The position numbers and the translations under genes are program-made. This document shows positions 6,528 to 15,573 of a DNA stretch of 39,435 nucleotides, piece by piece. Source of the stretch: Actinomycetota bacterium (GTDB lineage Bacteria; Actinomycetota; Acidimicrobiia; Acidimicrobiales; Ilumatobacteraceae). The notes beneath the pieces are model-generated. The model was not told the origin of the DNA and searched no databases. It worked only from the letters and a program-made list of their open reading frames with translations. How positions within the stretch are numbered: position 1 is the stretch's first letter; each line of letters starts with the position of its first letter. The stretch is from contig JACQZX010000100.1 of the NCBI GenBank assembly GCA_016213665.1, positions 1-39,435 on the forward strand, given 5' to 3'.

Positions 6528-7496
6528 GTGAGTTCCTACCCTGTAGCCGTGCGCGCCAGCGAACCAATCACGCTTGAGCACGTTCCGTGTTGCATCTGTG
6601 GTGCGGTCGATGGTGCGCCGGTCGGTGTCGGCGAGGATTTCGAATACCACACCTCCGCGCAATCGTTCCTTGCCGTGCGGTGTCCGTCGTGCGACTTGAT
6701 CTACCTCGATCCGCGGCCGTCCCTCGCCAGCCTGCCCGTCATCTACCCCGACGACTATCACGCGTTCATGTTCGACGAGGAGCAGTTCGGAATAGTCCAC
6801 AAGGTGCGCAGCCGCCTGGAGGCACGCCGACTGTTGCGTGCCGGACGCGGGCTTCCCGCCGACGCGCACGTACTCGACGTCGGCTGTGGCGACGGATTCC
6901 ATCTCGACCTGCTCCGCAAACACGGTCCGTCCGGATGGTTTCTACATGGCGTCGACACCGACGAACGGGCCGCCGCCGCCGCAGGGCGACGCGGACTTGA
7001 TGTCGAAGTTGGCTCCGTCGAGCAGTCGCGGATCGCGCCAGGCTCAATCGACCTCGCATTGTGCATCCAGACGATCGAACATGTCGCTGACCCGGTTACG
7101 GTGCTGCGCTCCATCGGCAATCTGCTCAAGCCAGGCGGACGCCTCTACCTCATCACCGACAACACCGGCTCCCCCGACTTCCGACTCACCAAGGGCCGAC
7201 ATTGGGGTGGTTACCACTTTCCCCGGCATTGGAACCTCTTCAACAAGGCATCACTGCGCAAGCTGGCAGAAGCATCGGGCATGGAGGTCATAACGCTGTC
7301 GACTACGACCAGTCCAGTGAACTGGACGTACTCGGTGCGCAACATGCTGGTCGACTGGAATGCACCGTCGTGGCTGGTGAACCGCTTCTCGTTGAAGGCC
7401 GCGCCGGCACTCGCCGTCTTCACGGCCTTCGACACGATGTTCACTCTGATCGGTCGTGGCGCGCTGTTGCGAGCGATTCTCGGGAGGCCCCGATGA
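6528..7496 (+). CDS. Zinc-knuckle class I SAM methyltransferase
   Basis: The protein has 322 residues from GTG 6528. The N-terminus has two Cys pairs (Cys21/Cys24 in CCICG and Cys52/Cys55 in RCPSC), a zinc ribbon common in sugar C-methyltransferases and related enzymes. Motif I is VLDVGCGDGFHLDLL, and LCIQTIEHVADP and LKPGGRLYL follow as motifs II and III. The start is uncertain: GAAGG touches the GTG at 6528, and a second GTG at 6549 is possible. The stop overlaps the next start (ATGA), coupling it to the FAD oxidoreductase. The pair suggests modification of a sugar, lipid or polyketide-like metabolite; the substrate is unknown. Confidence 0.83.
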   Translation: MSSYPVAVRASEPITLEHVPCCICGAVDGAPVGVGEDFEYHTSAQSFLAVRCPSCDLIYLDPRPSLASLPVIYPDDYHAFMFDEEQFGIVHKVRSRLEARRLLRAGRGLPADAHVLDVGCGDGFHLDLLRKHGPSGWFLHGVDTDERAAAAAGRRGLDVEVGSVEQSRIAPGSIDLALCIQTIEHVADPVTVLRSIGNLLKPGGRLYLITDNTGSPDFRLTKGRHWGGYHFPRHWNLFNKASLRKLAEASGMEVITLSTTTSPVNWTYSVRNMLVDWNAPSWLVNRFSLKAAPALAVFTAFDTMFTLIGRGALLRAILGRPR

Positions 7497-8854
7497 GCGA
7501 CAGAACCGCTCCTGTGGTCGTAATCGGCGGCGGCATCGCCGGACTACTGGCCGCCCACGAACTCGCTCGGCACGGTGTTGCCGCAAACGTGTACGAGGCA
7601 GGCCCACGAATCGCAGGCATGGCCGCAACCCACACCGACGAAGATGGCTTCAGTTACGACGTCGGTGCCCACTTCGTTACCAATCGATTCATGGCCGCGC
7701 TGGGCATGCGGGCAGCCTGCCGTACCCTTCCCCGTTACGGCGAGGTCGTGAGGCTCGGGCCCGATCGGCACCCGCTCTACCCGATCGGCCTCCTGGGTGT
7801 ACCCCGCTTCGTGCGCAGCGCTATCTGGGAGAAGGTCCGTCGACCCAAGCGCGATCTTCTCGTGGCGGCCGATCGCTTTCGCCGCGATTTCGGGCGAGCC
7901 CTTGCCGACGAGGTCGCATTACCTCTTCTCGAGGCCTGGTCCGGCCTCCCCGCCGACGAGTTGTCGTCGAGCGTCATCGACAAGTTGCCAACAAGCTTGG
8001 CGAAGACGATTTGGCTGCGTGCTGCGCAGCGCATCACCCGCCGGGCCGTGATGATCGGCTACTGCAAAGAGGAGCCGTCAGCCACGGGTGTTTTCCACGT
8101 CTACCCCGAAGGCGGGATTGCCGCGATCTGCGGGCATGTCGCCGATGGCCTTGCCAGCCCCGTGCAGGTGAGTTCGCCGGCGGAGCGGATCTACACCGAT
8201 GGCGAGCGCGTCATCGGCGCACGCATCGCAGGTCAGGAAATCGAAACCAGCACGGTCATCTCCACCTTGCCGATCAATCGCCTTTCGCAGCTGGTCGAGG
8301 GCACTGACCGCCTCGACCGCTTTCGCCGCTTTCAGTTCCGTGGCCTGGTGCTCGTCAACCTCAAGCTCACCGGCCGCCAGTTGCTTCCCGAGGTCATCGT
8401 GTGGACGCCGAAGGGTTTCCCGTACTTTCGAGTGACCGAGGCCTCGCTCGCGATGCCGTGGATCGCGCCGGAAGGCAAGACGATGATCCTTTGCGAATTC
8501 GGCGCGCAGCCGGGCGACGACGTGTGGTCACTCAGCGATGAAGCCATCATCGAACGCTGCCTCTCTACGATCGGTCCCATGATCGCCGGCGTCCGCGAAA
8601 GGTTCATCGGCGCCAGCGTGCTTCGGCAGCCGCTCGGCTATCCGGTCTTCGCGCTCGATTACGAACCAGATCGTGCGTCGCTCGCCACCGAAGGCACCGG
8701 CATCGCCGGGCTGCACAGTGTCGGTCGCAACGGGGAGTTCGACCACATCCTGATGGAAGACACGTTCTGGCGCCTGCGCCGCCGCATTCCCGGCATCGCC
8801 CAGGAACATCTAAAGGCAACGCACGATCACCACGTCATGTCGCGTCCTCGGTAG
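7493..8854 (+). CDS. NAD(P)/FAD-dependent oxidoreductase, amine-oxidase/PPOX-like
   Basis: The protein has 453 residues. The FAD-binding GGGIAGLLAAHELARHG lies at residues 12-28, followed by YEAGPRIAGMAATH, typical of the flavin amine oxidase, protoporphyrinogen oxidase and UDP-galactopyranose mutase superfamily. A second conserved patch, YPEGGIAAICGHVADGL, is in mid-protein and the C-terminal FAD contact region includes GRNGEFDHILMEDTFW. The start ATG 7493 overlaps the methyltransferase stop; the longer upstream frame is a shadow. In sugar and glycan clusters such proteins act as mutase- or desaturase-like enzymes next to methyltransferases. The exact reaction is not decided. Confidence 0.83.
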   Translation: MSDRTAPVVVIGGGIAGLLAAHELARHGVAANVYEAGPRIAGMAATHTDEDGFSYDVGAHFVTNRFMAALGMRAACRTLPRYGEVVRLGPDRHPLYPIGLLGVPRFVRSAIWEKVRRPKRDLLVAADRFRRDFGRALADEVALPLLEAWSGLPADELSSSVIDKLPTSLAKTIWLRAAQRITRRAVMIGYCKEEPSATGVFHVYPEGGIAAICGHVADGLASPVQVSSPAERIYTDGERVIGARIAGQEIETSTVISTLPINRLSQLVEGTDRLDRFRRFQFRGLVLVNLKLTGRQLLPEVIVWTPKGFPYFRVTEASLAMPWIAPEGKTMILCEFGAQPGDDVWSLSDEAIIERCLSTIGPMIAGVRERFIGASVLRQPLGYPVFALDYEPDRASLATEGTGIAGLHSVGRNGEFDHILMEDTFWRLRRRIPGIAQEHLKATHDHHVMSRPR

Positions 8855-8865
8855 CTGTCACTAGT

Positions 8866-11697
8866 GTGCCCGCGGTGGGCACGATCCGATGTCCTGTCCT
8901 GGTCGGGCGTGAAGACGAGTTTGCGCGGGCGGATGCCGCTCTCGCAGATGCGCGATCGGGACACGGCTCCGTCGTCGCCTTCGTAGGCGAGGGCGGCATC
9001 GGCAAGACTCGAATCGCCAAAGACCTGATGACTGCTGCTCGCCGACGTGGCCTGCGCGTCGTCGCCGGTCGCTCGACGCTCGAATCCAACGGTGTTCCGC
9101 TGCGCCCCTGGGCAGAGGCGCTGATGGCCGGGACACGCGACGTCGAGTGGCCAGCTGGCAACTCCAAGTTGGCGCCCTACCGGGCCGCGTTGGGGATGCT
9201 GGTACCACGTTGGCGTGGCGAAGCCTGGTCAACTCCAGCGGAGGCAGCTGTGGTGGTCGGCGAAGCGATCCTGCGCGCGCTCGAACACTTGGCAGGCAGC
9301 GACGGATTGCTCGTCGTGCTCGACGATCTGCATTTCGCTGACGAGCAAACGATGCAGTCATTGGGATTCGTCGTCGATCACATTGCCGAAGTTCCGGTGC
9401 TGTTATGCCTCGGGCTTCGCGACGAGGGCAATGGCGTCCGCATTATTGCTGCCGTGAACCGCGCCGGGTTCGCCGAAAGCCGTCTTGCGCGTCTCACACC
9501 CCCGCAGGTCATGGAGATGGTCGATCGTTGCAGCACAGGCGGTAACAAGTTGGTGGACATAGAGTCGATCGCCGAAGATTCCGAGGGCCTCCCGCTGTTG
9601 GTCGAAGACCTGCTTTCCGTCGACGCACCCGGCCAGCGGCCGCGTCGCTTCGCCGACGTAGTTCGCGCACACCTCCAGGCCTTGCCGATTGAGCACAGGC
9701 AGGTCGTTCAGGCCGCCGCGGTCTTCGGTGAGCGGATCGATTGGCAGTTAATCGCCGATGCACTGTCCCTAGATGGCGGCATGGCTAGCGAGTCGCTGGC
9801 ACGGGCAATCGGTGAGGGCCTTTTCGTTCCCGAGGGAGAACACGTTCGCTTCCGACATGCTCTGACCCGGTCGGTGATTGCAGCAGATTTGGTACCCATC
9901 AAACGGGCCGAGCTCGCCCTAGCCCTGGCGAACGCTGTTCGGCGAACCCCGGTTGGGTTCGAGGGCGATCTCCTCACCGCTGACCTCTTGGTTGAAGCAG
10001 GGCAGGCCGCGGTGGCGAGCGACGTCCTCGCGGCGGCCGGGGAGCGGGCGGAGGCCGCTGGCGAACTCGCCGACTCAGCGGTAGCGCGAGGCAGGGCTTT
10101 TCGACTCGCGCGCGATCACAACCTCCCGGGCTCGCTGCAACTTGGCACAAGCCTCGTCCGCGTCGACTTGCAGATCGGTCGCATTGCCGACGCGGTCGTA
10201 CTAGGTAACGAGTTGCTCACCCGTTCGGATGGAACCAACCGCGAGATCACCTTGGAGTTGCATCTCCTGCTCGCCAAAGCCTGCCTCGATCTGGCGGAGT
10301 GGGTCGATGCCGAGGCACACCTCATCACCGCGCGTGGCCTGGCAGACACCGAGATAGTCCTCGCTCAGCTGGTATTGCTCGAGGCGGAGTGTGCATTCGG
10401 TGCCGACCGCCCGGGACAACGAGCAGCCGTCGAGCACCAAGCCGAGAAGGCAATCGCGATGGCTCGGCGAACCGACGACGACCGACTGCTTTGCGATGCC
10501 TACCTATTCGCGGGCCGGGTTGCGCGACTCCGCGATCTGAACGACGCCGCCGCCGCCCTCGAACAGGCGCTGGAAATTGCCGAGAAAGCGAAACTCTCGG
10601 TGCACCGCCTAAGGGTGCTCGACGAACTCGGCACAGTCGAAATGCTGCGCGACGCTCGAACCGATCGGCTCGAGCGTGCGTACAACGAAGCATTGCGCGT
10701 GGGAGCATTCGGGTCGGCAGCATCCGCGGGCCTCAACCTCGCTTCTGCCTACGCAATGACGGGGCGGCACAGTCAATGCGCGCAATTGGCAAGCGACGTA
10801 GAAGCCTCCGCCGTCCGACTCGGGCTTCGCAACCTTGAAGCTGCCAGTCAACTAACCCTCGGAATCGCGGCCGCGTTCAGCGGTGACCGTGACAAGGCGG
10901 AAGTTCACTGCGCCAGAGCTGAACAACTGGCACCGACCGATGGTGACCTCCGCGTAGGGGTCTGGGCGATCGCACACGGCATCGGCGCGCTCATCGACGG
11001 TGATCGAATGCGTGCCCGCAGGGCCTTTGCAACCGCTAGGTCACACTCACCCGAACGCCATGCGCGCATCCTCGATGCTTCCCTTGGCCCGAGCATGCTT
11101 CTCGACGCGGTAGCAGGTGTCGTTTCGCCCACGGTCTTGCGTGCGGCGTTGGCCGCAGAGGTTCGTGGTGCGCGCTGGTCGCAACTGTGGCTCGGCACCG
11201 CTCTAGCCGCCAGTCTGGCCACGGTCGGCGAGCCGGCCGAAGCCGCCGACGAACTCGTGACGGCGCTTGGGTCAGCCGACCGCTATCCATTGTTTGGCGC
11301 AATCGCCCGCCGAGTAATCGCCGACACCGCCGTCGCAACCGGCTTCACAGATCCAGTGGATCTGCTGCGCGACGCCGAAGCGGCCTTCACGGCACTGGGC
11401 CTTCCCCGGTCGGCCGAGGCGACCCGCGCAATGCTTCGATCGTTGGGTCACGCCGCACCACGCCAGCGACATTCTGCGCCTGCCATTGCCGAGGATCTGC
11501 GACGCGCGGGCGTTACCGCTCGCGAAGCCGATGTGCTCGCCTACCTGGGTGAAAGGCGCACGAATCGCGAGATTGCTGCCCAGCTCTACCTCTCACCAAA
11601 GACCGTCGAGAAACACGTGGCCGCCCTCGCCAGCAAGCTCGGCGCGGCCAACCGCGTCGAGCTGGCCGACATTGCTCGCCGCCGCCAGCCCGATTGA
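8866..11697 (+). CDS. LAL-type LuxR regulator with AAA/STAND ATPase
   Basis: The protein has 943 residues. An N-terminal ATPase domain has Walker A GEGGIGKT (residues 41-48) and Walker B LLVVLDDLHFADEQ (about residues 147-160). A long alpha-helical, TPR-like middle follows, then a C-terminal LuxR helix-turn-helix (about residues 880-940: TAREADVLAYLGERRTNREI and LSPKTVEKHVAAL). The family (large ATP-binding LuxR regulators, MalT/SWACOS class) activates catabolic or secondary-metabolite genes on binding an inducer. The start is GTG 8866 or the in-frame GTG 8875; neither has a strong Shine-Dalgarno. It is 11 nt after the FAD oxidoreductase gene, so it may be co-transcribed with and regulate the 6528-8854 pair or the genes downstream. 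Confidence 0.9.
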   Translation: MPAVGTIRCPVLVGREDEFARADAALADARSGHGSVVAFVGEGGIGKTRIAKDLMTAARRRGLRVVAGRSTLESNGVPLRPWAEALMAGTRDVEWPAGNSKLAPYRAALGMLVPRWRGEAWSTPAEAAVVVGEAILRALEHLAGSDGLLVVLDDLHFADEQTMQSLGFVVDHIAEVPVLLCLGLRDEGNGVRIIAAVNRAGFAESRLARLTPPQVMEMVDRCSTGGNKLVDIESIAEDSEGLPLLVEDLLSVDAPGQRPRRFADVVRAHLQALPIEHRQVVQAAAVFGERIDWQLIADALSLDGGMASESLARAIGEGLFVPEGEHVRFRHALTRSVIAADLVPIKRAELALALANAVRRTPVGFEGDLLTADLLVEAGQAAVASDVLAAAGERAEAAGELADSAVARGRAFRLARDHNLPGSLQLGTSLVRVDLQIGRIADAVVLGNELLTRSDGTNREITLELHLLLAKACLDLAEWVDAEAHLITARGLADTEIVLAQLVLLEAECAFGADRPGQRAAVEHQAEKAIAMARRTDDDRLLCDAYLFAGRVARLRDLNDAAAALEQALEIAEKAKLSVHRLRVLDELGTVEMLRDARTDRLERAYNEALRVGAFGSAASAGLNLASAYAMTGRHSQCAQLASDVEASAVRLGLRNLEAASQLTLGIAAAFSGDRDKAEVHCARAEQLAPTDGDLRVGVWAIAHGIGALIDGDRMRARRAFATARSHSPERHARILDASLGPSMLLDAVAGVVSPTVLRAALAAEVRGARWSQLWLGTALAASLATVGEPAEAADELVTALGSADRYPLFGAIARRVIADTAVATGFTDPVDLLRDAEAAFTALGLPRSAEATRAMLRSLGHAAPRQRHSAPAIAEDLRRAGVTAREADVLAYLGERRTNREIAAQLYLSPKTVEKHVAALASKLGAANRVELADIARRRQPD

Positions 11698-11819
11698 ACG
11701 CCCAGAGCCAGGTGCCAGAACGAGGATGGGGGACATTCCCCCATGTGCCGAGGGCGACGGTGGCGCATCATGACGTCACCGGCACCAAAGCGGCTGCCGC
11801 TCACAAGAGAGGAAGTTCG

Positions 11820-12107
11820 ATGACCATTGCAGCAGTTTTCACTTTCCCCGGTGCTACCACCGACCAGTACGAGAAGGTGTTCAAGATCGGCGGACCCGCG
11901 ATCAACAATCAGCCGGCGCGCCAATCGCATGTGTGCTTCGCCACACCCGAGGGCATCACCGTCGTCGACGTTTGGTCCGACGAGGCGTCCTTCGCGGCGT
12001 TCGGAGCCATCATCGGCCCGGCCACCGAGCAGGCGGGCCTGATCGGTGGGCCGAGCATCTACCCGGTGCAAGGTTTCATGGCGGCCGATGGGGTACGCCG
12101 ACCCTGA
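11820..12107 (+). CDS. Small protein, likely dimeric alpha/beta barrel fold
   Basis: The protein has 95 residues. ATG 11820 has GAGGAA 6 nt upstream; the frame is open further 5' but that part is not protein-like. The pattern is a beta strand (AAVFTFPG), a helix (TTDQYEKVF), then GITVVDVWSDEASFAAFG and a C-terminal strand, which fits antibiotic-biosynthesis-monooxygenase/Dabb-like ferredoxin folds. No catalytic residues are evident. The 122 bases before it, after the LuxR gene, hold no gene. Confidence 0.75.
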   Translation: MTIAAVFTFPGATTDQYEKVFKIGGPAINNQPARQSHVCFATPEGITVVDVWSDEASFAAFGAIIGPATEQAGLIGGPSIYPVQGFMAADGVRRP

Positions 12108-12200
12108 ACGCATCAGTGCCGCGTCGCCCTGTCGGGCTGCCCGTCAACCACTCCGCTGCCGCGCGGTATCGTTCAACGTCCCTACGAAAGGAAGTTTGAG

Positions 12201-12761
12201 ATGAGCACTGCTCCACTAGAACAAGCCATTGCCTCCACCAAGGCGGTCCTCGCCGGAGTCAAGGCCGAACAGCTGGGTGCATCGACACCGTGCGCGTCGT
12301 GGAAGGTCTCCGACCTGGTCAACCACATCGTCGGTGGGCAATTCTTCTTCACGACGGTCGCCAAGGGTGAGGAGATGAGCTCAGCGGAAGCGCCCGACTT
12401 CTCGGCCGGCGACTTCAATGGCACCTTCGACAAAGCCGCTGCCGACTGCGTTGCCGCCTTCAGCGCTGAGGGTGCGATGCAAATGACGATGCATCTCCCT
12501 TGGGGCGACATGCCCGGCCACGCATTCGCCGGTCTCGCCGCGACGGACACCTTCATGCACGGTTGGGACCTCGCCCGGGCGACCGGACAGAAGACCGACC
12601 TCAATCCCGAACTGGCCACCGCTCTGCTGGCCGGTTCGCGAATGGGAATCTCCGACGCGTTCCGCGGGCCCGAGGGCGCTCCCTTCGGACCCGAGCAGAC
12701 GGCGCCTGCCGGGGCAAGTGCCGCCGATCAGCTGGCGGCATTCCTCGGCCGCGTGCTCTGA
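12201..12761 (+). CDS. TIGR03086-type / mycothiol-dependent DinB-like protein
   Basis: The protein has 186 residues. It has the four-helix MDMPI/DinB pattern with TPCASWKVSDLVNHIVGGQ near residues 30-48 (the His a predicted metal ligand) and DTFMHGWDLARATGQ near residues 115-129 (a second His ligand). This matches the TIGR03086 metal-binding family related to mycothiol maleylpyruvate isomerase. The start ATG is preceded by AAAGGAAG. The family is characteristic of actinobacteria, supporting the taxonomic reading. The substrate is unknown; a thiol-dependent transferase or isomerase is possible. Confidence 0.85.
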   Translation: MSTAPLEQAIASTKAVLAGVKAEQLGASTPCASWKVSDLVNHIVGGQFFFTTVAKGEEMSSAEAPDFSAGDFNGTFDKAAADCVAAFSAEGAMQMTMHLPWGDMPGHAFAGLAATDTFMHGWDLARATGQKTDLNPELATALLAGSRMGISDAFRGPEGAPFGPEQTAPAGASAADQLAAFLGRVL

Positions 12762-12789
12762 AGTCGGAAACTTTCCGAAAACCCTCGGT

Positions 12790-12829
12790 CACCAGGCAAC
12801 CCGATCGCAAGATTTGCGGTTGCCTGGTG
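12790..12829 (+). terminator. Strong 12-bp hairpin between the DinB-like and DM13 genes
   Basis: CACCAGGCAACC (12790-12801) pairs perfectly with GGTTGCCTGGTG (12818-12829), and the loop contains a further CGCAA/TTGCG pairing. There is no T-run after it. It ends 2 nt before the DM13 ATG (12832), leaving no room for a Shine-Dalgarno. It may terminate the upstream gene or control initiation of the downstream one. Confidence 0.6.
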
Positions 12830-12831
12830 TC

Positions 12832-13419
12832 ATGAAGCGATTTCTCAGCAACTACAAGCTCTCCGTTCCGCTGCTCGCTGTTGTCGTGGGTGGACTCGCC
12901 TGGGTGGCTTTCGGCTACTTCGCCATTCAGACGGCGTTCGTAGACGACGAGGTCAACGAGGCGCTTCCCTCGTTCGAAGTCGCGCCCGTCACCAATGCGC
13001 CCGACACGACGGTCGCTGTCGATCAGTCGCCAATCCCGACGTCGGAAGCAACGAGCGCACCGACGACTCAGACTCCCCAGGCCCAGATCGTGACCGAAGC
13101 GAGTGGAACATTCGTCTCACGTGAGCACCACACGTCGGGCTCAGCGTCGGTACTGGGCGATGGAAGCGGCCGGCGCGTTCTGCGAATCGAGGATCTCGAC
13201 ACCAGCAACGGTCCCGACCTCAACGTCTACCTGGTGAACAGTTCCACGGGCGACGTCTCCGACTTCATCGACCTCGGTGACCTCAAGGGCAACATCGGCG
13301 ATCAGAACTACGAAGTGCCCGAGGGCACCGACCTCACTCGCTACGACACGGTCGTGATCTGGTGCGTGCGCTTCTCCAGCGCGTTCGGCGACGCCCGGCT
13401 GCAGCCCGGCGCGCCTTAA
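12832..13419 (+). CDS. Membrane-anchored DM13-domain protein
   Basis: The protein has 195 residues. There is one N-terminal TM helix (about residues 11-34), a Thr/Pro/Ala-rich linker (about 45-85), then a DM13 domain (about 88-193) with SGTFVSREHHTSGSASVL, LRIEDLDTSNGPDLNVYL and the C-terminal YDTVVIWCVRFSSAFGDARL containing the conserved Cys. DM13 domains are extracellular, predicted heme- or redox-linked modules related to DOMON-type folds. The start is set by the TM helix; no Shine-Dalgarno is visible because a perfect hairpin ends just before ATG. The stop shares TTAA with the convergent MFS gene. Confidence 0.85.
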   Translation: MKRFLSNYKLSVPLLAVVVGGLAWVAFGYFAIQTAFVDDEVNEALPSFEVAPVTNAPDTTVAVDQSPIPTSEATSAPTTQTPQAQIVTEASGTFVSREHHTSGSASVLGDGSGRRVLRIEDLDTSNGPDLNVYLVNSSTGDVSDFIDLGDLKGNIGDQNYEVPEGTDLTRYDTVVIWCVRFSSAFGDARLQPGAP

Positions 13420-14654
13420 CCATCAAGTTCAGGAACTGGTGCGACCGTGACCGGTAGCAGTCGACTGCTGATTGTCACGACCGCGAGGTTGCAGGCACCT
13501 GCGATCAGCAACATCTCGCGCAGACCGGTTGCCGAGGCAACCGTGCCCCAGACGAGAGCGCCCGTCGTAACGCCGAGCCACACCATCAACATCGCCAAGG
13601 CAGACGCCCTGCCACGAACCCAATTGGGCAGTTGCACCGTGTAGTTGGAGAACAGCGTGCTCAGTGCGCCCATCGACCCGGCACCGCAAAGGAACAACGC
13701 GACGGTGCCGACCCACATTTGCGATGCGCCGGCAAACAACGCGATGCCGGCCGACCACGTCACAGAAGCTGCCATCACGGCGCGCGCCGGGAAGCTCGCC
13801 GCTCGAATTCTGGGCAACGCCCAGACGGCGACCACAGATCCCACCCCGAGGCCGGCCGAAAGCAGACCGAACCCGGCGGGACCGACGTGCAGTCGATCGC
13901 GCGCCACCAAGGGCAACACGGCAGCCAACGCGGCACCAACTGCGGACAGCAGCGCCAGTTGCGCCGCCGCGTGGAGCAGCCCGCGGCTTGCCGATACAAA
14001 ACGCAGGCCCGTCCGAATCGCGCTTCCGGCCGTCGCGTCGCGCACGTCCGGCTTCCCGGTCGGGCAATACGTGCGGGCCACGACAACGACGCCCACGAAT
14101 GAAACGGCGTTGAACAAGAACACGGCTCCCGGGCCGGCAGCCCCGATGAGTGCGCCGGCCAGTGCCGGAGCCAAGGCTTGCGCAGCATTGCGCGAGATCG
14201 CATCGAGGCCGATCGCCTGCACGAGGTGGCGCTGCCCCACCAACTCCGGAGTGAGCGCCATGAACACCGGCGCAGCCATCGTGAGGGCGATCGACTCGAG
14301 GAACGTGCCCACGAGCAGCAGCGCAGGCGTCATCTGGTCCGCGAGTTGAATCGCACCCAGCACTGCCGCCACGGCCAAGGCCGCTAACTGGGTCGCAATG
14401 ATCAGTCGCCGCCGATCGAACCGATCGGCGAACGCTCCGGCATGCAGTGCCAGCAGGAATCCGGGCACCGCCCACGCCGCCTGCACCAGCCCACTCAAGG
14501 TCGGCCATCGAGACATCGTGGTCATCGACCAACCGGCGCCGAGCAGGTGCGTGAAAGTGCCGATGTTGGACACCAGCCCGGCAATCCACAGCGACCGATA
14601 AAGCTGAATACGTAACGGCGACCATGGCCCCGGGTTCACTATTACGTTCGTCAT
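13416..14654 (-). CDS. MFS transporter (MFS_3/enterobactin-exporter-like)
   Basis: The protein has 412 residues from ATG 14654 (a GTG four codons upstream is possible; GGGGGAG precedes ATG 14654). It has about 12 TM segments. The early motif LHAGAFADRFDRRRLIIATQ is the loop 2-3 signature of the MFS_3 group, and SNYTVQLPNWVRGRASALAM in the second half is also typical. Members export siderophores, drugs or other small molecules. It is divergent from the YczE-like gene and ends in a 4-nt overlap (TTAA) with the DM13 gene. The substrate is not determinable. Confidence 0.87.
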   Translation of the reverse strand: MTNVIVNPGPWSPLRIQLYRSLWIAGLVSNIGTFTHLLGAGWSMTTMSRWPTLSGLVQAAWAVPGFLLALHAGAFADRFDRRRLIIATQLAALAVAAVLGAIQLADQMTPALLLVGTFLESIALTMAAPVFMALTPELVGQRHLVQAIGLDAISRNAAQALAPALAGALIGAAGPGAVFLFNAVSFVGVVVVARTYCPTGKPDVRDATAGSAIRTGLRFVSASRGLLHAAAQLALLSAVGAALAAVLPLVARDRLHVGPAGFGLLSAGLGVGSVVAVWALPRIRAASFPARAVMAASVTWSAGIALFAGASQMWVGTVALFLCGAGSMGALSTLFSNYTVQLPNWVRGRASALAMLMVWLGVTTGALVWGTVASATGLREMLLIAGACNLAVVTISSRLLPVTVAPVPELDG

Positions 14655-14693
14655 CGGCTCCCCCACCGTGCGTAACGGTAGCTTTCAGCCGAC

Positions 14694-15311
14694 ATGTCCA
14701 TGCGCACGCGCCTCCTCCGCCTGCTCGCGTCGTGGGTGCTCGTAGCCATCGGCGTACCGTTGCTGGTTCGAGCCGAGCTGGGAGTCGCCCCCTTCGACGT
14801 GCTCAATACCGGCATGCATGCCGCCGTTGGTTGGTCGTTGGGCTTGTGCTTCATCGTCGACGCAATGGTCTTCTTCGCCATCGGTTGGGCACTCGGGGTT
14901 CGACCCGGTTGGGCATCATTCGTGGGCACGTTGGTAATCGGCCCGCTTGTGAACGTAATGCTGGCGATCGTTCCGGAACAGCACCGAGTCGCATCGCGTC
15001 TCGGATTGTTGGGCGGCGGAATCTTGATCGTCGCCCTCGCAATTTGTCTGGTGGTGACAACTGAGCTCGGCGCCGGGCCGACCGAGGTGGTGATGCTTGG
15101 CCTGTTCGGCCGCGGACTCGGCATCGTGCCGTCACGCTGGATCAGCGACGGCGTTCCGTTCGTGATCGGCATGGCGCTCGGCGGCGCAGTCGGACCGGGA
15201 ACGCTGATCTTCGCCGTCGGGATGGGACCGATGGTGCAGCATGGCTTGTACCTGCTGCATTACGAACCAAGGCGTCTCGCCCCTCGCGGGGCGGACGCTC
15301 TCGGCTCGTGA
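14694..15311 (+). CDS. YczE/YitT-like integral membrane protein
   Basis: The protein has 205 residues with five or so TM segments. Family hallmarks are the near-repeated RAELGVAPFDVLNTG in the first half and TTELGAGPTEVVMLG in the second, and IVPSRWISDGVPFVIGMALGG. This is the YczE/YyaS/YitT membrane family (DUF6198-like), of unknown function; some members lie beside regulators or transporters. An ATG at 14700 is an alternative start. The C-terminus is Arg-rich and cytoplasmic. Confidence 0.82.
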   Translation: MSMRTRLLRLLASWVLVAIGVPLLVRAELGVAPFDVLNTGMHAAVGWSLGLCFIVDAMVFFAIGWALGVRPGWASFVGTLVIGPLVNVMLAIVPEQHRVASRLGLLGGGILIVALAICLVVTTELGAGPTEVVMLGLFGRGLGIVPSRWISDGVPFVIGMALGGAVGPGTLIFAVGMGPMVQHGLYLLHYEPRRLAPRGADALGS

Positions 15312-15312
15312 A

Positions 15313-15573
15313 TCAATCAACCGCTAGTTGAGCCAGCAGTTCGGACTTGGTCGACTCGAATTCCTCGAAGGAGATCGCTTCGTCTCCGAACTTCTGATGC
15401 AGTTGTGCGAGATCGGCGAGCACGACGTCTTGTGGACGTCGCACCGCAGCCGCACCATCGGCCTCGTCAGCCGAGGACTCGGTAGCGGCTTCCTGCTTCT
15501 TCTCGCGCTTCAGAGCGGCCTTTTCCTGCTTGGCGCGCTCTCTGTCGCGCTTGGCGCGACCGTTGCTGCTCAG
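15313..15573 (-). CDS. SHOCT-like short protein overlapping cspA, probable CTG start
   Basis: The 86-codon frame is open after the cold-shock gene. It starts with a basic, charged helix ([20 protein letters not shown]), then an acidic linker, then a C-terminal [20 protein letters not shown] segment followed by KSELLAQL, which looks like a SHOCT domain. It has no ATG, GTG or TTG before this segment. The only candidate at its head is CTG (15573-15571), overlapping the cspA stop as CTGA, mimicking the usual ATGA coupling. An internal GTG would give only the SHOCT part. Codon use and composition look protein-like, unlike the other frames. Alternatives are a -1 frameshift from cspA or a sequence error. 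Confidence 0.62.
   Translation of the reverse strand: MSSNGRAKRDRERAKQEKAALKREKKQEAATESSADEADGAAAVRRPQDVVLADLAQLHQKFGDEAISFEEFESTKSELLAQLAVD

Noticed and set aside
12790-12829. Classical Rho-independent terminator
   Set aside because: No T-run follows and the ATG of the next gene begins 2 nt after the stem; kept only as a hairpin of uncertain role.
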